Of a stretch of DNA of 42,129 nt, positions 31,983 through 41,042 are shown in pieces; within the stretch, counting starts at the first letter, position 1; each line of letters begins with the position of its first letter. Source of the DNA: CAYOMP01 sp964405075. GTDB taxonomy: Bacteria > Bacillota > Clostridia > Lachnospirales > Lachnospiraceae. The notes below the pieces were generated by a model. That model saw nothing but the letters and a program-made list of their open reading frames with translations. It did no database searches and was not told where the DNA came from. The position numbers and the translations under genes were made by a program. The stretch covers positions 1-42,129 of the forward strand of contig CAYOMP010000009.1 in the NCBI GenBank assembly GCA_964405075.1. Reading direction: 5' to 3'.

Positions 31983-34679
31983 ATGGGACTGTTTGTTAAC
32001 TGCCTTGCCGTGGTGTTCAGTACGATAACGGCAATTTGTGGAATCAGCTATTTTATGCGTGAAAAGAATGCCGGGAGTCTGCGGTGTTTCATGCTTATAA
32101 TGGGTTTTTTCGGTGCGTTATGGAGCGGCGGTTATGGCATTATGGGATTTATGGAGACTTCGGAAGGTGCAAATGTATTTCGGGCAATAGGATTGGTAGG
32201 CATTGCGGGATTTATGATGACGGAAGCATTGATGGTTGCTTATACGATTGAAATTCCTAAGAGGCTGTTTCGCATTTTGACGTATGCATTTGGGATATTT
32301 TCAGCTGTGGATTTGTTATTTTTTATACCGGATTATCATGAGTTTGTGCGGATAGACGGAAGAATGTGTTATTATTCAACAAACAGTATCGGCAGAACAG
32401 TACATAATGCATTTCTGACTTTTATTGCGGTGACACTGATCGCCATTGCCGTTGTCTGGGTGCGCAAGGAGAAACGCACACGTCAGGTTTATTATGTCAG
32501 AGCTGCTATTTTATCTAATCTTGCCATTTTGGTTTCTATCATTCCAGATACTATTCTGCCGCTACTGGGAAAACCTTCCTTTCCAAGTTCTGCTTATGGT
32601 ATGTTTCTGACTTACATGATTACATGGTTCTGGGCAACAAAATTTAATGCCTTCAGCATCACGGTGGGAAATTTGAGCCAGTATATTTATGAGTCTGCCA
32701 ACACTGCTATATTGATTTTTGATGAACAATTCCGACTTTTTCTTGTTAATAAATACGGGAGGAAGCTTTTGGGAATTAATAAAGTTGAAAATCAGAAGCT
32801 TTCTGAGCTTTTTCACAGCACACCAGAGGAGGCTGACAGGTTACTCGCTAGGGTTTTAAAGGATAACAAAGGAGTTGAGGAGCTGGTATCCACACATGGA
32901 GAGGTTAGTTGTTCGTTGAATTTTTCCGTTGCTAGAGACTTTCATGAGGATCCGTACTGTATTGTATGCTTTGTGTATGATCTTACAAAGGAAAAGAATA
33001 TGCTGGAGCAACTTGTTCGGGCAAACGAAGCCAAGAGCCAGTTCCTTGCCAATATGTCCCATGAAATTCGTACTCCAATTAATGGCATTCTGGGTATGGA
33101 CAATATGCTCTTAAAAGAATGTAAAGATGAGGGCTTAAAGGAATATGCAAAAAATATCCAAAGTGCAGGGCAGTCGCTGCTTTCAATTATCAATGATATT
33201 CTGGATATTTCCAAGATTGAGTCCGGTAAGCTGGAAATTCTTCCGATAAAATATGAGCTGTTTTCCATATTGAATGACTGCTATAACCTGACAAAAGCAA
33301 AATTGCAGGAAAAGCCGCTTGAATTTGAAATACAGGTCAATGAAAATATGCCTTCGTGGTTATATGGAGATGAAGTCAGGATTAGACAGATTATCAATAA
33401 CTTTCTGTCAAATGCCGTAAAATATACAAAACAGGGAAAGATTACATTCTGTCTGGATTACGAACAAAAATCCAGCGAAGAGATACTACTTATTATATCA
33501 GTTACAGATACGGGAATCGGAATCAAGGAGGAGGATTTAGGAAAGCTGTTTACATCCTTTACGCGTATAGAGGAAAAGCGTAATCGCAATATAGAGGGAA
33601 CAGGTCTGGGACTGAACCTTACCAAAAATCTGGTGGATTTGATGGGGGGAGAGGTTTTGGTGGAGAGCACCTACGGAAAGGGCTCATGTTTTACTGCCAG
33701 AATATCTCAGAAAATTGTGGATTCCACGCCGATGGGAGATTTCAGCAGACGTTATCAGCAGTATCTGAACTCTTCAGACGATGGCACATTATCTTTTTCT
33801 GCACCGGAAGCAAAGATTCTTGTTGTAGATGATGTTGAAATGAATCTAAAGGTGGTAAAGGGGCTCCTTAAGGAAACAAAAATACAGATTGATACGGCGA
33901 CCAGTGGCAGACAATGTCTTGAACGCGTAAAAACAACGCATTATGATGTTATTTTCCTGGACCACATGATGCCGGAAATGGACGGCATTGAAACACTGCA
34001 GAACATGAAGCTGCTTACGGACAACCTTAACGGGGAAGTACCGGTTATCATGCTGACAGCCAACGCCATCGTAGGAGCCAAGGAAGAATACATGCAGGCA
34101 GGATTTACCGACTACCTGACAAAGCCGATTCAGGAAACCGAGCTTCTGGGAATGCTTCTAAAATACCTGCCGGAGGAGCTTGTCTGTAAGAGCGAAGAAA
34201 TGAAGACTTCTGATGATGTAGCGCAGCCGGAGGCGATAGCCAATATTGAAGAGGCTGTGACGGAGGAGCATATGGAAGAGCCGGGAATGGCAGTGGACAT
34301 CTATAAGTCGGAAATGGGACGAATGCAGCAGTTTGAAAAACTGGAAGGAATGGACACACAGATCGGACTTTCAAACTGCATGGATGATGAAGCTTTTTAT
34401 GTAGAGATGATGGGAGAATATCTGAAATCGGATAAAATGTCAAAGCTGGAACAGTTTTTTATTGATGAGGACTGGGATAATTACAGAACTCTTGTGCATG
34501 CATTAAAGAGTACCTCCCTTACTATAGGTGCCGTTCATCTGTCCGAGGAGGCAAAGGCTCTTGAAATGGCGGCAAAAGACGGAGACGCAGACTATATCCG
34601 GTTACATCATAAAGTTGCACTGGATGAATACATAAAGCTGATGGGAAGAATAAGGGAAATTCTGGAACAAGACAAATAA
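31983..34679 (+). CDS. Hybrid histidine kinase with 7TM sensor, PAS, receiver and HPt
   Basis: An 898-residue membrane kinase. Residues 1-215 form about seven membrane segments like the amino-terminal 7TM module of histidine kinases. A PAS-like domain follows at about 225-345 (YIYESANTAILIFDEQFRLF), then HisKA with H360 (ANMSHEIRTPINGI), HATPase (TDTGIGI, GTGLGLNL), a receiver with D660 (FLDHMMPEMDG, LTKPI) and HPt with H839 (VHALKSTSLTIGA). The core from HisKA on is strikingly like that of the DegV kinase at 19.4 kb. The ATG at 31983 has AGGGGGGG upstream. It is a monocistronic orphan with its own promoter; partners may be in the 10.7 kb island. Confidence 0.93.
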   Translation: MGLFVNCLAVVFSTITAICGISYFMREKNAGSLRCFMLIMGFFGALWSGGYGIMGFMETSEGANVFRAIGLVGIAGFMMTEALMVAYTIEIPKRLFRILTYAFGIFSAVDLLFFIPDYHEFVRIDGRMCYYSTNSIGRTVHNAFLTFIAVTLIAIAVVWVRKEKRTRQVYYVRAAILSNLAILVSIIPDTILPLLGKPSFPSSAYGMFLTYMITWFWATKFNAFSITVGNLSQYIYESANTAILIFDEQFRLFLVNKYGRKLLGINKVENQKLSELFHSTPEEADRLLARVLKDNKGVEELVSTHGEVSCSLNFSVARDFHEDPYCIVCFVYDLTKEKNMLEQLVRANEAKSQFLANMSHEIRTPINGILGMDNMLLKECKDEGLKEYAKNIQSAGQSLLSIINDILDISKIESGKLEILPIKYELFSILNDCYNLTKAKLQEKPLEFEIQVNENMPSWLYGDEVRIRQIINNFLSNAVKYTKQGKITFCLDYEQKSSEEILLIISVTDTGIGIKEEDLGKLFTSFTRIEEKRNRNIEGTGLGLNLTKNLVDLMGGEVLVESTYGKGSCFTARISQKIVDSTPMGDFSRRYQQYLNSSDDGTLSFSAPEAKILVVDDVEMNLKVVKGLLKETKIQIDTATSGRQCLERVKTTHYDVIFLDHMMPEMDGIETLQNMKLLTDNLNGEVPVIMLTANAIVGAKEEYMQAGFTDYLTKPIQETELLGMLLKYLPEELVCKSEEMKTSDDVAQPEAIANIEEAVTEEHMEEPGMAVDIYKSEMGRMQQFEKLEGMDTQIGLSNCMDDEAFYVEMMGEYLKSDKMSKLEQFFIDEDWDNYRTLVHALKSTSLTIGAVHLSEEAKALEMAAKDGDADYIRLHHKVALDEYIKLMGRIREILEQDK

Positions 34680-34786
34680 CAGCAAGGATAATCGGGCATA
34701 GCCTTGCCTGATTTGGTACTATGAGTTCAGGCGAAAGAATCATAGATATTGTCATGAAGTAATGAATGATATTAAGTGTAAATGAT

Positions 34787-34846
34787 AAAATAAGAATGTA
34801 GGATTTATCGCATATAAAAATGTCGAAAAACCAACATTCTTATTTT
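34787..34846 (+). terminator. Hairpin terminator, A/T-rich flanks
   Basis: A 13-bp stem AAAATAAGAATGT with ACATTCTTATTTT, a 34-base partly paired loop, then TATATATTG. It is probably bidirectional and lies 108 bp after the kinase stop. Confidence 0.7.
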
Positions 34847-35000
34847 ATATATTGTTACACTTTCTTTGGAGGCGTAACAATATATGAATAATCTACAAGG
34901 AAAACTGTCAGTTATGGACAATCAAGGTATCAAACATAATCTTTCAGTGCTGAAATGAAGTAAGGTATTCTAGACTTTACAAATGGATTGAGTTATTATA

Positions 35001-35026
35001 AAAAGAGTGTGTAGAACACTCTTTTT
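35001..35026 (+). terminator. Short hairpin terminator
   Basis: AAAAGAGTGT and ACACTCTTTT form a perfect 10-bp stem with a 5-base loop and flanking A and T runs. No confident gene lies directly upstream; it may end transcription through the possible 24-codon frame. Confidence 0.75.
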
Positions 35027-35113
35027 AGTAGCCAAGTATACGATTAAAAGGTTTACTGGACTTTTTAAAGTGTTCTTTATAGTATTAATAAAAAGAAGAT
35101 ATGAGGAGAAAAA

Positions 35114-36034
35114 ATGGAATACGCAAATATTATAAACACAATGGTAAAGCTGTTTGCCTTAATGATTTTGGGATTTGTTTTATACAAGAAAGAATTTTTT
35201 GATGAAAAATTTAATTCAAAAGTATCGGAATTTATTGTTAATTTTACTGCACCGGCATTGATTATTTACACTGTATGCGGTAATTCAGGCGGAGATAAAC
35301 AAGATGTTCTTAAACTAATTATAGTTGGAGCAGTATTGTATATGTTACTTCCAATTCTAGCATGGATAATAACTAAGGCATTACGAGTAAAGGCTGAAGA
35401 TGAGGGGATTTATCAAATGATGATTATTTTCTCTAATGTAGCCTATATGAGTTATCCTATTGTACAGGCATTATATGGAGATACTGCTATATTTTACAAT
35501 TCACTGTTGCATATGGGCTTTAACTTTCTAATGTTTTCATATGGAATATATCTGGTTACTAAGGGCTCAGGAAAAATGAAGATTAATTTAAAAACATTCA
35601 TAAATCCTGGATTAGTAGCATCAATATTAGCATTGATAATTTATTTTACTGAAATTTCAGTGCCGGGCTTTATTTCAGAAACTTGTGGATTTTTGGGAAA
35701 TATAACAATGCCTTTATCTATGGTGGTATTAGGCAGTGTATTAGCCGGATATTCTATGAAGGATATGTTTTCGGAAAAGAGAATTTTCATAATTAGTGTA
35801 ATAAAACTAATTATTTTACCAATTGTGTCATTTTATATTGCGAAAATATTATTTACAGACCCAGTTATTATTGGTATGACAACAATTAGTATGGGAATGC
35901 CAACGGCATCACTGGTTGTTATGATGAGCGTTAAATATAATAAAAATGTTAAAATTGCATCAGTTGGAGTATTTGTGACAACAGTATTATCAATAGTGAC
36001 AATTCCTTTAATTTATATACTATTTCTGAAATAA
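35114..36034 (+). CDS. AEC family transporter (auxin efflux carrier type)
   Basis: A 306-residue membrane protein with about ten hydrophobic segments in the typical five-plus-five arrangement of the AEC family. Marks are LGFVLYKKEFFDEKFNSKVS, FTAPALIIYTV in the first half, and GNITMPLSMVVLGSVLAG and GMPTASLVVMMSVKYN in the second. Bacterial members carry malate, malonate or other organic acids; the substrate here is unknown. The ATG has AGGAG upstream. The chemotaxis cluster starts about 100 bp further on and may or may not share its transcript. Confidence 0.9.
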   Translation: MEYANIINTMVKLFALMILGFVLYKKEFFDEKFNSKVSEFIVNFTAPALIIYTVCGNSGGDKQDVLKLIIVGAVLYMLLPILAWIITKALRVKAEDEGIYQMMIIFSNVAYMSYPIVQALYGDTAIFYNSLLHMGFNFLMFSYGIYLVTKGSGKMKINLKTFINPGLVASILALIIYFTEISVPGFISETCGFLGNITMPLSMVVLGSVLAGYSMKDMFSEKRIFIISVIKLIILPIVSFYIAKILFTDPVIIGMTTISMGMPTASLVVMMSVKYNKNVKIASVGVFVTTVLSIVTIPLIYILFLK

Positions 36035-36131
36035 TAGATATTTAATTTTTAATTAATTGAAAGTTTGGGGCATAAGGACTATTATGATAAAAGAGAGTGT
36101 TTTGTAAATTCCTATGAAAGGAAGTGTAAAT

Positions 36132-36953
36132 TTGAAAACAACGGATAAAGAATTTTATCGNNNNNNNNNNCGTATAGTTAATTATGTCAAAGGTCGTTAT
36201 GGAGTTAATCTGATAGAAAAGAGAAATTTGATAGAGGGTCGTTTGGAAAACTATTTAGTAATTAATGGTTTTAGAAGCTTCGATGAATTCATGGACAGAG
36301 TGGAAAGTGATGCTTCACAGAAATATGCAAATGAGCTTATTTCGATGTTAACAACTAACCACACATTTTTCTTGAGGGAACCTGAACATTTTGAATTCTT
36401 TAAAAATACTATTCTTCCGGAATGGAGTAAAAAGGAGGAAAGGAAAAAGGAATTAAGAGTATGGTCGGCGGCAGCTTCTACGGGGGAAGAACCATATACT
36501 TTGGCTATGATTATGAAGAATTTCTTTGAATTAAATAGTTCTTCGTGGGATACAAGGGTATTGGCTACGGATATTTCTATGAAGGTATTAGAAAAGGCAG
36601 CTTGTGGTGAATATGCAAAGGAACAGGTGGAAACATTGCCTGAAAACTGGAGAAGGCGTTTTTTTATAAAGAAAATAGATGGGAACTATAAAGTAAATGA
36701 AATGCTTAGAAAAGAAGTAATTTTCAGGCAGTTTAATTTAATGAGCGAATACAAATTCAAAGGAAAATTTCACGTTATTTTCTTAAGAAATGTGCTTATT
36801 TATTTTGATAATAAAACAAAAGAAGAAGTTATCAAAAAAATGGTAAATTGTCTTGAAAAAGGTGGATATTTGTTTATTGGAACAACAGAAACAATAAACA
36901 TTGGAGAGAAGGATTTGAAGTATATAAGACCTTCTGTATACAAAAAGATATAG
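36132..36953 (+). CDS. cheR: Chemotaxis protein methyltransferase CheR (contains assembly gap)
   Basis: CheR transfers methyl groups from SAM to glutamates of chemoreceptors. The amino-terminal helical domain (EFY..RIVNYVKGRYGVNLIEKR) and the Rossmann domain (LRVWSAAASTGEEPYTLAMI, VLATDIS, FHVIFLRNVLIYFD, GGYLFIGTTETI) are both present. I prefer the TTG start at 36132, seven bases after AAGGAAG; the frame extends back to an ATG at 36114 that overlaps this site. Ten N (36161-36170) interrupt codons near residue 10. The flanks both carry CG, and joining them there restores EFYRIVNYV, so the gene is probably intact. It is first in the che cluster. Confidence 0.92.
   Translation: MKTTDKEFYXXXXRIVNYVKGRYGVNLIEKRNLIEGRLENYLVINGFRSFDEFMDRVESDASQKYANELISMLTTNHTFFLREPEHFEFFKNTILPEWSKKEERKKELRVWSAAASTGEEPYTLAMIMKNFFELNSSSWDTRVLATDISMKVLEKAACGEYAKEQVETLPENWRRRFFIKKIDGNYKVNEMLRKEVIFRQFNLMSEYKFKGKFHVIFLRNVLIYFDNKTKEEVIKKMVNCLEKGGYLFIGTTETINIGEKDLKYIRPSVYKKI
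36161..36170. other. Assembly gap of ten N
   Basis: A run of exactly ten N, a scaffolder's placeholder, inside cheR. The bases before end in TATCG and those after begin CGTAT; overlapping them by CG gives a normal CheR sequence, so the true gap length is probably negative (a 2-base or longer overlap). Confidence 0.9.
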
Positions 36954-36973
36954 TGGAAAAAGAGGGACTTTAT

Positions 36974-38005
36974 ATGAGAAAAATTAAGGTGATAATAGTA
37001 GATAATTCTATAAGTTTTACTAAACTGGTTCAAGAAGAAATTGCAAAAGACCAGGCACTTGAAGTGGTGGCTGTTGTATCAAATCCGTACGAAGCAGTAG
37101 ATGCTATAATGAAATACAAGCCGGATGTTATGACCTTAGAGATTAATCTGCCAAAAATGAATGGAGTAGAATTCTTAAAGCAGCTAATGCCACAGTGTCC
37201 AATTCCTACGGTAATTGTTTCATTAAATGAGAAGTCAGCAGTGGATGCTTTGGAAATGGGAGCTGTAGATTTTGTAAAGAAGCCGTTAACTGTAGATGCT
37301 GCCGTAATTAAGAGGTTTGTAAAAGAAGAGTTAATTACTAAGATAAAAATAGGTTCAACAGCAAAAGTGTCAAGTCATAAAAAAGTAACAAAGGCAACAG
37401 ATGCTATTAGAAATATTACTAAGGGAACCAAGGCAAATGATAAGGTAATTGTTATCGGAGCATCAACAGGTGGGACAGAAGCGATATATCAGGTGTTAAA
37501 GGATTTAAATACTGATATTCCAGGAATAGTAATAGTTCAACATATGCCACCTAACTTTACAAAGATGTATGCAGACAGATTAAATGCCCAGTGTAAAATT
37601 GTTGTAAAGGAAGCAGAAACAGGAGATAGAGTGTTACCAGGACAAGCATTATTAGCACCAGGTGATTGTCATATGAAGTTAGTGAAAATGAATGGTGGAT
37701 ATCAGGTGGAATGTAAACCGGGTCCAAAGGTTAATGGACATTGCCCGTCTGTAGATGTACTTTTTGAATCAGCAGCTAAGGTTCTTCAGGATAAAGCAAT
37801 AGGGGTTATACTGACTGGAATGGGATCTGATGGAGCTAAGGGTATGTTAGCAATGAGGAATGCAGGAGCATTGACAATAGGTCAGGATGAAGCAACCTGT
37901 GTAGTATATGGAATGCCGAAGAGTGCTTATGAAATAGGAGCTGTAAAATATCAGATACCGTTAGAAAATATACCAGGAAAGATATATAGTTTATTATCGG
38001 AATAA
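36974..38005 (+). CDS. cheB: CheB methylesterase with a non-canonical receiver domain
   Basis: A 343-residue receptor methylesterase/deamidase that reverses CheR. With the ATG at 36974 (GAGGG upstream) the catalytic triad falls at S164 (GASTGG), H190 (VQHMPP) and D286 (MGSDGA), the same numbers as in the enterobacterial enzyme, which supports this start. The receiver is odd: the acidic pocket reads D10-N11 in place of D-D, and the phospho-acceptor position 56 is Glu (LEINLPKMNG) instead of Asp; the lysine (VKKPL) is kept. Aspartyl phosphorylation at the usual site is therefore impossible. Glu can mimic phospho-Asp, so the esterase may be permanently released or controlled otherwise. It starts 20 bp after cheR. 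Confidence 0.93.
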   Translation: MRKIKVIIVDNSISFTKLVQEEIAKDQALEVVAVVSNPYEAVDAIMKYKPDVMTLEINLPKMNGVEFLKQLMPQCPIPTVIVSLNEKSAVDALEMGAVDFVKKPLTVDAAVIKRFVKEELITKIKIGSTAKVSSHKKVTKATDAIRNITKGTKANDKVIVIGASTGGTEAIYQVLKDLNTDIPGIVIVQHMPPNFTKMYADRLNAQCKIVVKEAETGDRVLPGQALLAPGDCHMKLVKMNGGYQVECKPGPKVNGHCPSVDVLFESAAKVLQDKAIGVILTGMGSDGAKGMLAMRNAGALTIGQDEATCVVYGMPKSAYEIGAVKYQIPLENIPGKIYSLLSE

Positions 38006-38049
38006 TTATAAAACTTAGGTTATAAAAATTTAATAATTATTGAATATAT

Positions 38050-38090
38050 GCATCATTTTAGGATTTAATTTTCTTAAAATGGTGCTTTTT
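38050..38090 (+). terminator. Terminator after cheB
   Basis: GCATCATTTTA pairs with TAAAATGGTGC (11 bp with one G-T), loop of 14 bases, then TTTTT. This suggests cheR-cheB and cheA-cheW-mcp are at least partly separate transcripts. Confidence 0.8.
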
Positions 38091-38356
38091 TACTACAAAA
38101 TATAGTCTAACAATTTTTGTCAAATACAAAATATAGATAATATTAACAGATTGTTTTATTAATATTAAATAAATCTAAAACTAATTGATTATAAAATATA
38201 TATTTGCTAAAATTAATTCATTAAAGACGGAAATTGGCAAAATATATGAAGTTTTGTAAAATTAATTTATAAATAACGTATTTTTGATAAATTGTTTAAA
38301 AATTCAAAAAATTAAACAGATACTAATTAACTACATATACAACAGAGGAGAGGGGG
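38091..38356. other. Very AT-rich leader before cheA
   Basis: About 265 bases between the cheB terminator and cheA are extremely AT-rich. A TTGTCA near 38117 could be a -35 box, but no -10 box is well spaced, and I see no sigma-D type chemotaxis promoter. GAGGAGAGGGGG before the cheA start is a strong ribosome binding site. Confidence 0.45.
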
Positions 38357-40501
38357 ATGCATATGGGTGCTGACAGTGCTATGGATGGAATGCTGGATAT
38401 GTATTTGTTTGAAAATGGACAGCTTTTGGAACGACTTGAAGAAATAGTGTTAGAAGAGAAAGATGCTGATTGTTTTGATGAATCAGCAATTAATGAAATA
38501 TTCAGAATAATGCATACGATAAAAGGCTCATCTGGTGTAATGATGTTTAATGAAATGATGAAATTAGCTCATAAACTGGAAGATGTGTTTTATTTTTTGC
38601 GTGAAAGTAAACCTGAGAAGGTTCCACATCAAGAATTGGTTCAATATGTACTAGATGTATTTGATTTTATGAGTAGCGAAATGGATGTTATTCGGGATGG
38701 GGGAAAACCCGAAGAAAGCGCTGCTGACTTAATTAATCAGATTGATACATTTCTAAATAAAATTAAACGGGAAAATGATCCGGATGTCATAGTAGAAGAA
38801 GTAAAAGTAGAAGAAAAAGTTATTGAAAATGTGGTAGCAAATAGCGTGGGGGAATCAATTGTGGAAGCTTCAAAAGATGGTTCAAATTATTTCAAAATAC
38901 TAATTTTATATCATGAAGACACTGCAATGAGTAATATAAAGGCATTTATGGCAGTTAATTCTTTTGCGGATTGTGCAATAGATACACACTTTATTCCAGA
39001 GGATATTATCGAGAGTGAGGAGTCTGGTAATACAATAATTCAGGATGGTTTCAAATTAGCTATTCATACAGAAAAGGAAGAAGCGGCAGTTGCAGAGATT
39101 CTTGAACAGTTATCAGAAGTTGAAGGATATTATGTAAAAAAATGTTCTTATGAACAGTTTATAGATAATTCAGTTTGGCCAAATAAAGAAAATGGTGAGT
39201 TACCGGTTGTTGAGGTAGTAGAAGAGAAGAAGGAAGAAGTTAAAGAAGAAAATAAAGAAACTTCAAAGGAAGAATCAAAACCAGAACCGGCTAAGGAAAC
39301 TGTTAAGAAAGAGGAACCAAAGAAAAAAGCTCCTGCCCAGGTACAGTCCTTTATTAGTGTAAATGTAAATAAAATGGATATGTTAATGGATTTGATAGGT
39401 GAGTTAGTAATTGCTGAAGCTGTAGTTTTACAAAATCCTGATTTACAGGTACCAGGATTAGACTTAACTAACTTTAGCAAAGCGGCAGGTCAGCTATCTA
39501 AGATAACATCAGAATTGCAGGATACTATAATGTCTATGCGAATGATGCCACTTACAAATACTTTTAAGAAAATGAATAGAATAGTATTTGATATTTGTAA
39601 GAAGCAAAATAAGGATATTGATTTGGAAATAATAGGTGAAAATACAGAAGTGGATAAAAATATCATAGAACATATATCAGATCCGCTTATGCATATTATA
39701 AGAAATTCTGTTGACCATGGAATTGAGTCAAAAGAAGAACGTATTGCTGCCGGAAAACCTGAAAAGGGTAAAATTGTACTTGAAGCTAAGAATGAAGGCG
39801 GAAAAGTATGGATTATAGTAAAAGATGATGGAGCAGGTATGAGCCGTAAAAAAATTGCAGCAAAGGCAATTAAGAATGGTTTAGTTGATGAAAAGGCTGT
39901 AGCAAATTATACAGATAAAGAAGTATTTTCATTTATTACATTACCAGGTTTTTCAACTAATGAGGTAATTACTGAATTTTCAGGACGTGGTGTTGGAATG
40001 GATGTAGTAGTTAGAAATCTACAGGAAGTTGGTGGCAGTTTAGATATTGACAGCCAGGAAGGTGTAGGCTCTACAATGACACTCAAGATACCATTGACGT
40101 TAGCTATTATAGATGGAATCCTATTTAGCGTAGGAGAATCTAAATATGTGGTAGCCACTGAACAGGTAAAAGAGTTCATTAGCGTTACTAAGGATCAGCT
40201 AATAGTTGAGCCGGATGGAGAAGAATTCATTATGATTAGGGGCGAATGCTATCCGGTACTTAGACTTAATGAATTATACAATATTGCGGGAGCGGCTACA
40301 GAAGTCGAAGATGGCATAATGATGATATTAGAATATGATGACTCAAAGGTTTGCGTATTTGTAGACAAGCTAATTGGTGAACAGGAAATCGTTGTAAAAC
40401 CAATTCCTGCTTATATTAAAAAGATAAGGGGTATATCAGGATGTACTCAATTAGGAGATGGTAGCATTAGCTTAATATTAGATTTAGGAGAATTAATATA
40501 G
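38357..40501 (+). CDS. cheA: Chemotaxis histidine kinase CheA
   Basis: A 714-residue CheA. P1 (HPt) at 1-105 carries the phospho-accepting H53 in MHTIKGSSGVM. A region about 175-275 is the P2-type CheY/CheB docking domain. A Lys/Glu/Pro-rich linker (about 280-325) follows. P3 dimerisation runs from ISVNVNKMDMLMDLIGELVI, P4 is the ATPase with HIIRNSVDHGIES, DDGAGM and GRGVGMDVV, and P5 is the CheW-like coupling domain at the end. All kinase motifs are intact. A second ATG two codons later is an alternative start. The cheW gene starts 16 bp downstream, so receptor, coupling protein and kinase are made together. Confidence 0.96.
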   Translation: MHMGADSAMDGMLDMYLFENGQLLERLEEIVLEEKDADCFDESAINEIFRIMHTIKGSSGVMMFNEMMKLAHKLEDVFYFLRESKPEKVPHQELVQYVLDVFDFMSSEMDVIRDGGKPEESAADLINQIDTFLNKIKRENDPDVIVEEVKVEEKVIENVVANSVGESIVEASKDGSNYFKILILYHEDTAMSNIKAFMAVNSFADCAIDTHFIPEDIIESEESGNTIIQDGFKLAIHTEKEEAAVAEILEQLSEVEGYYVKKCSYEQFIDNSVWPNKENGELPVVEVVEEKKEEVKEENKETSKEESKPEPAKETVKKEEPKKKAPAQVQSFISVNVNKMDMLMDLIGELVIAEAVVLQNPDLQVPGLDLTNFSKAAGQLSKITSELQDTIMSMRMMPLTNTFKKMNRIVFDICKKQNKDIDLEIIGENTEVDKNIIEHISDPLMHIIRNSVDHGIESKEERIAAGKPEKGKIVLEAKNEGGKVWIIVKDDGAGMSRKKIAAKAIKNGLVDEKAVANYTDKEVFSFITLPGFSTNEVITEFSGRGVGMDVVVRNLQEVGGSLDIDSQEGVGSTMTLKIPLTLAIIDGILFSVGESKYVVATEQVKEFISVTKDQLIVEPDGEEFIMIRGECYPVLRLNELYNIAGAATEVEDGIMMILEYDDSKVCVFVDKLIGEQEIVVKPIPAYIKKIRGISGCTQLGDGSISLILDLGELI

Positions 40502-40517
40502 GAGAGGAGAATATGGT

Positions 40518-41030
40518 ATGAGCGATATCAGAGAAGAAATACTTGACGAAGAAGATGAAGATACTCAAAAAGGGAAATATATGACCTTTAAATCAGGTGA
40601 TGAAACTTATGGTCTGGGTATCAGCTATGTTAGTGAAATTATTGGAATACAACAGATTACAGTAATTCCGGAAACAGAGGAATATATAAAAGGTCTTATT
40701 AATTTGCGTGGTAAAATTATTCCGGTAGTTGATGTTAGAATCCGCTTTAAGAAAGAACCAAAAGAATACAATGATAGAACTTGTATTATTGTTATTGAAG
40801 TAAAGGGCCTGATGATAGGTCTAATTGTTGATACTATAGCGGAAGTAGTCACAATTGGGGATGAAGATATAGTTCCTCCTCCAAGTCTGGGAGCTAATGC
40901 GCATGCTAATAAATATGTTTACGGTATTGGAAAAGTTGGGGATGAAGTTAAATTATTGCTAGATCCGGATAAACTCATTAATGATGATGATTTAGAAAGT
41001 CTAAAAGAGAATGTGCAGGAAGAAGAATAG
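40518..41030 (+). CDS. cheW: Chemotaxis coupling protein CheW
   Basis: A 170-residue CheW that links chemoreceptors to CheA. After an acidic start (about 15 residues), the CheW fold is clear: YMTFKSGDETYGLGISYVSE, then IPETEEYIKGLINLRGKIIP, VVDVRIRF and GLIVDTIAEVV. The carboxy-terminal tail is also acidic and somewhat longer than usual. The gene lies between cheA (16 bp) and the chemoreceptor gene (12 bp), consistent with one operon. AGAGGAG precedes the ATG. Confidence 0.95.
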   Translation: MSDIREEILDEEDEDTQKGKYMTFKSGDETYGLGISYVSEIIGIQQITVIPETEEYIKGLINLRGKIIPVVDVRIRFKKEPKEYNDRTCIIVIEVKGLMIGLIVDTIAEVVTIGDEDIVPPPSLGANAHANKYVYGIGKVGDEVKLLLDPDKLINDDDLESLKENVQEEE

Positions 41031-41042
41031 GGGGGTGTTGGT

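Larger units (their letters stand above)
34680..35113. other. Intergenic region after the 7TM hybrid kinase
   Basis: This 434-bp stretch contains three hairpins: the terminator at 34787-34846, a 10-bp inverted pair (34849-34858 with 34874-34883) and the terminator at 35001-35026. Between them a 24-codon frame (34884-34958) with GGAGG at 11 bases is possible but unsupported. The AEC gene has AGGAG before its ATG; its promoter is not clear. Confidence 0.5.
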
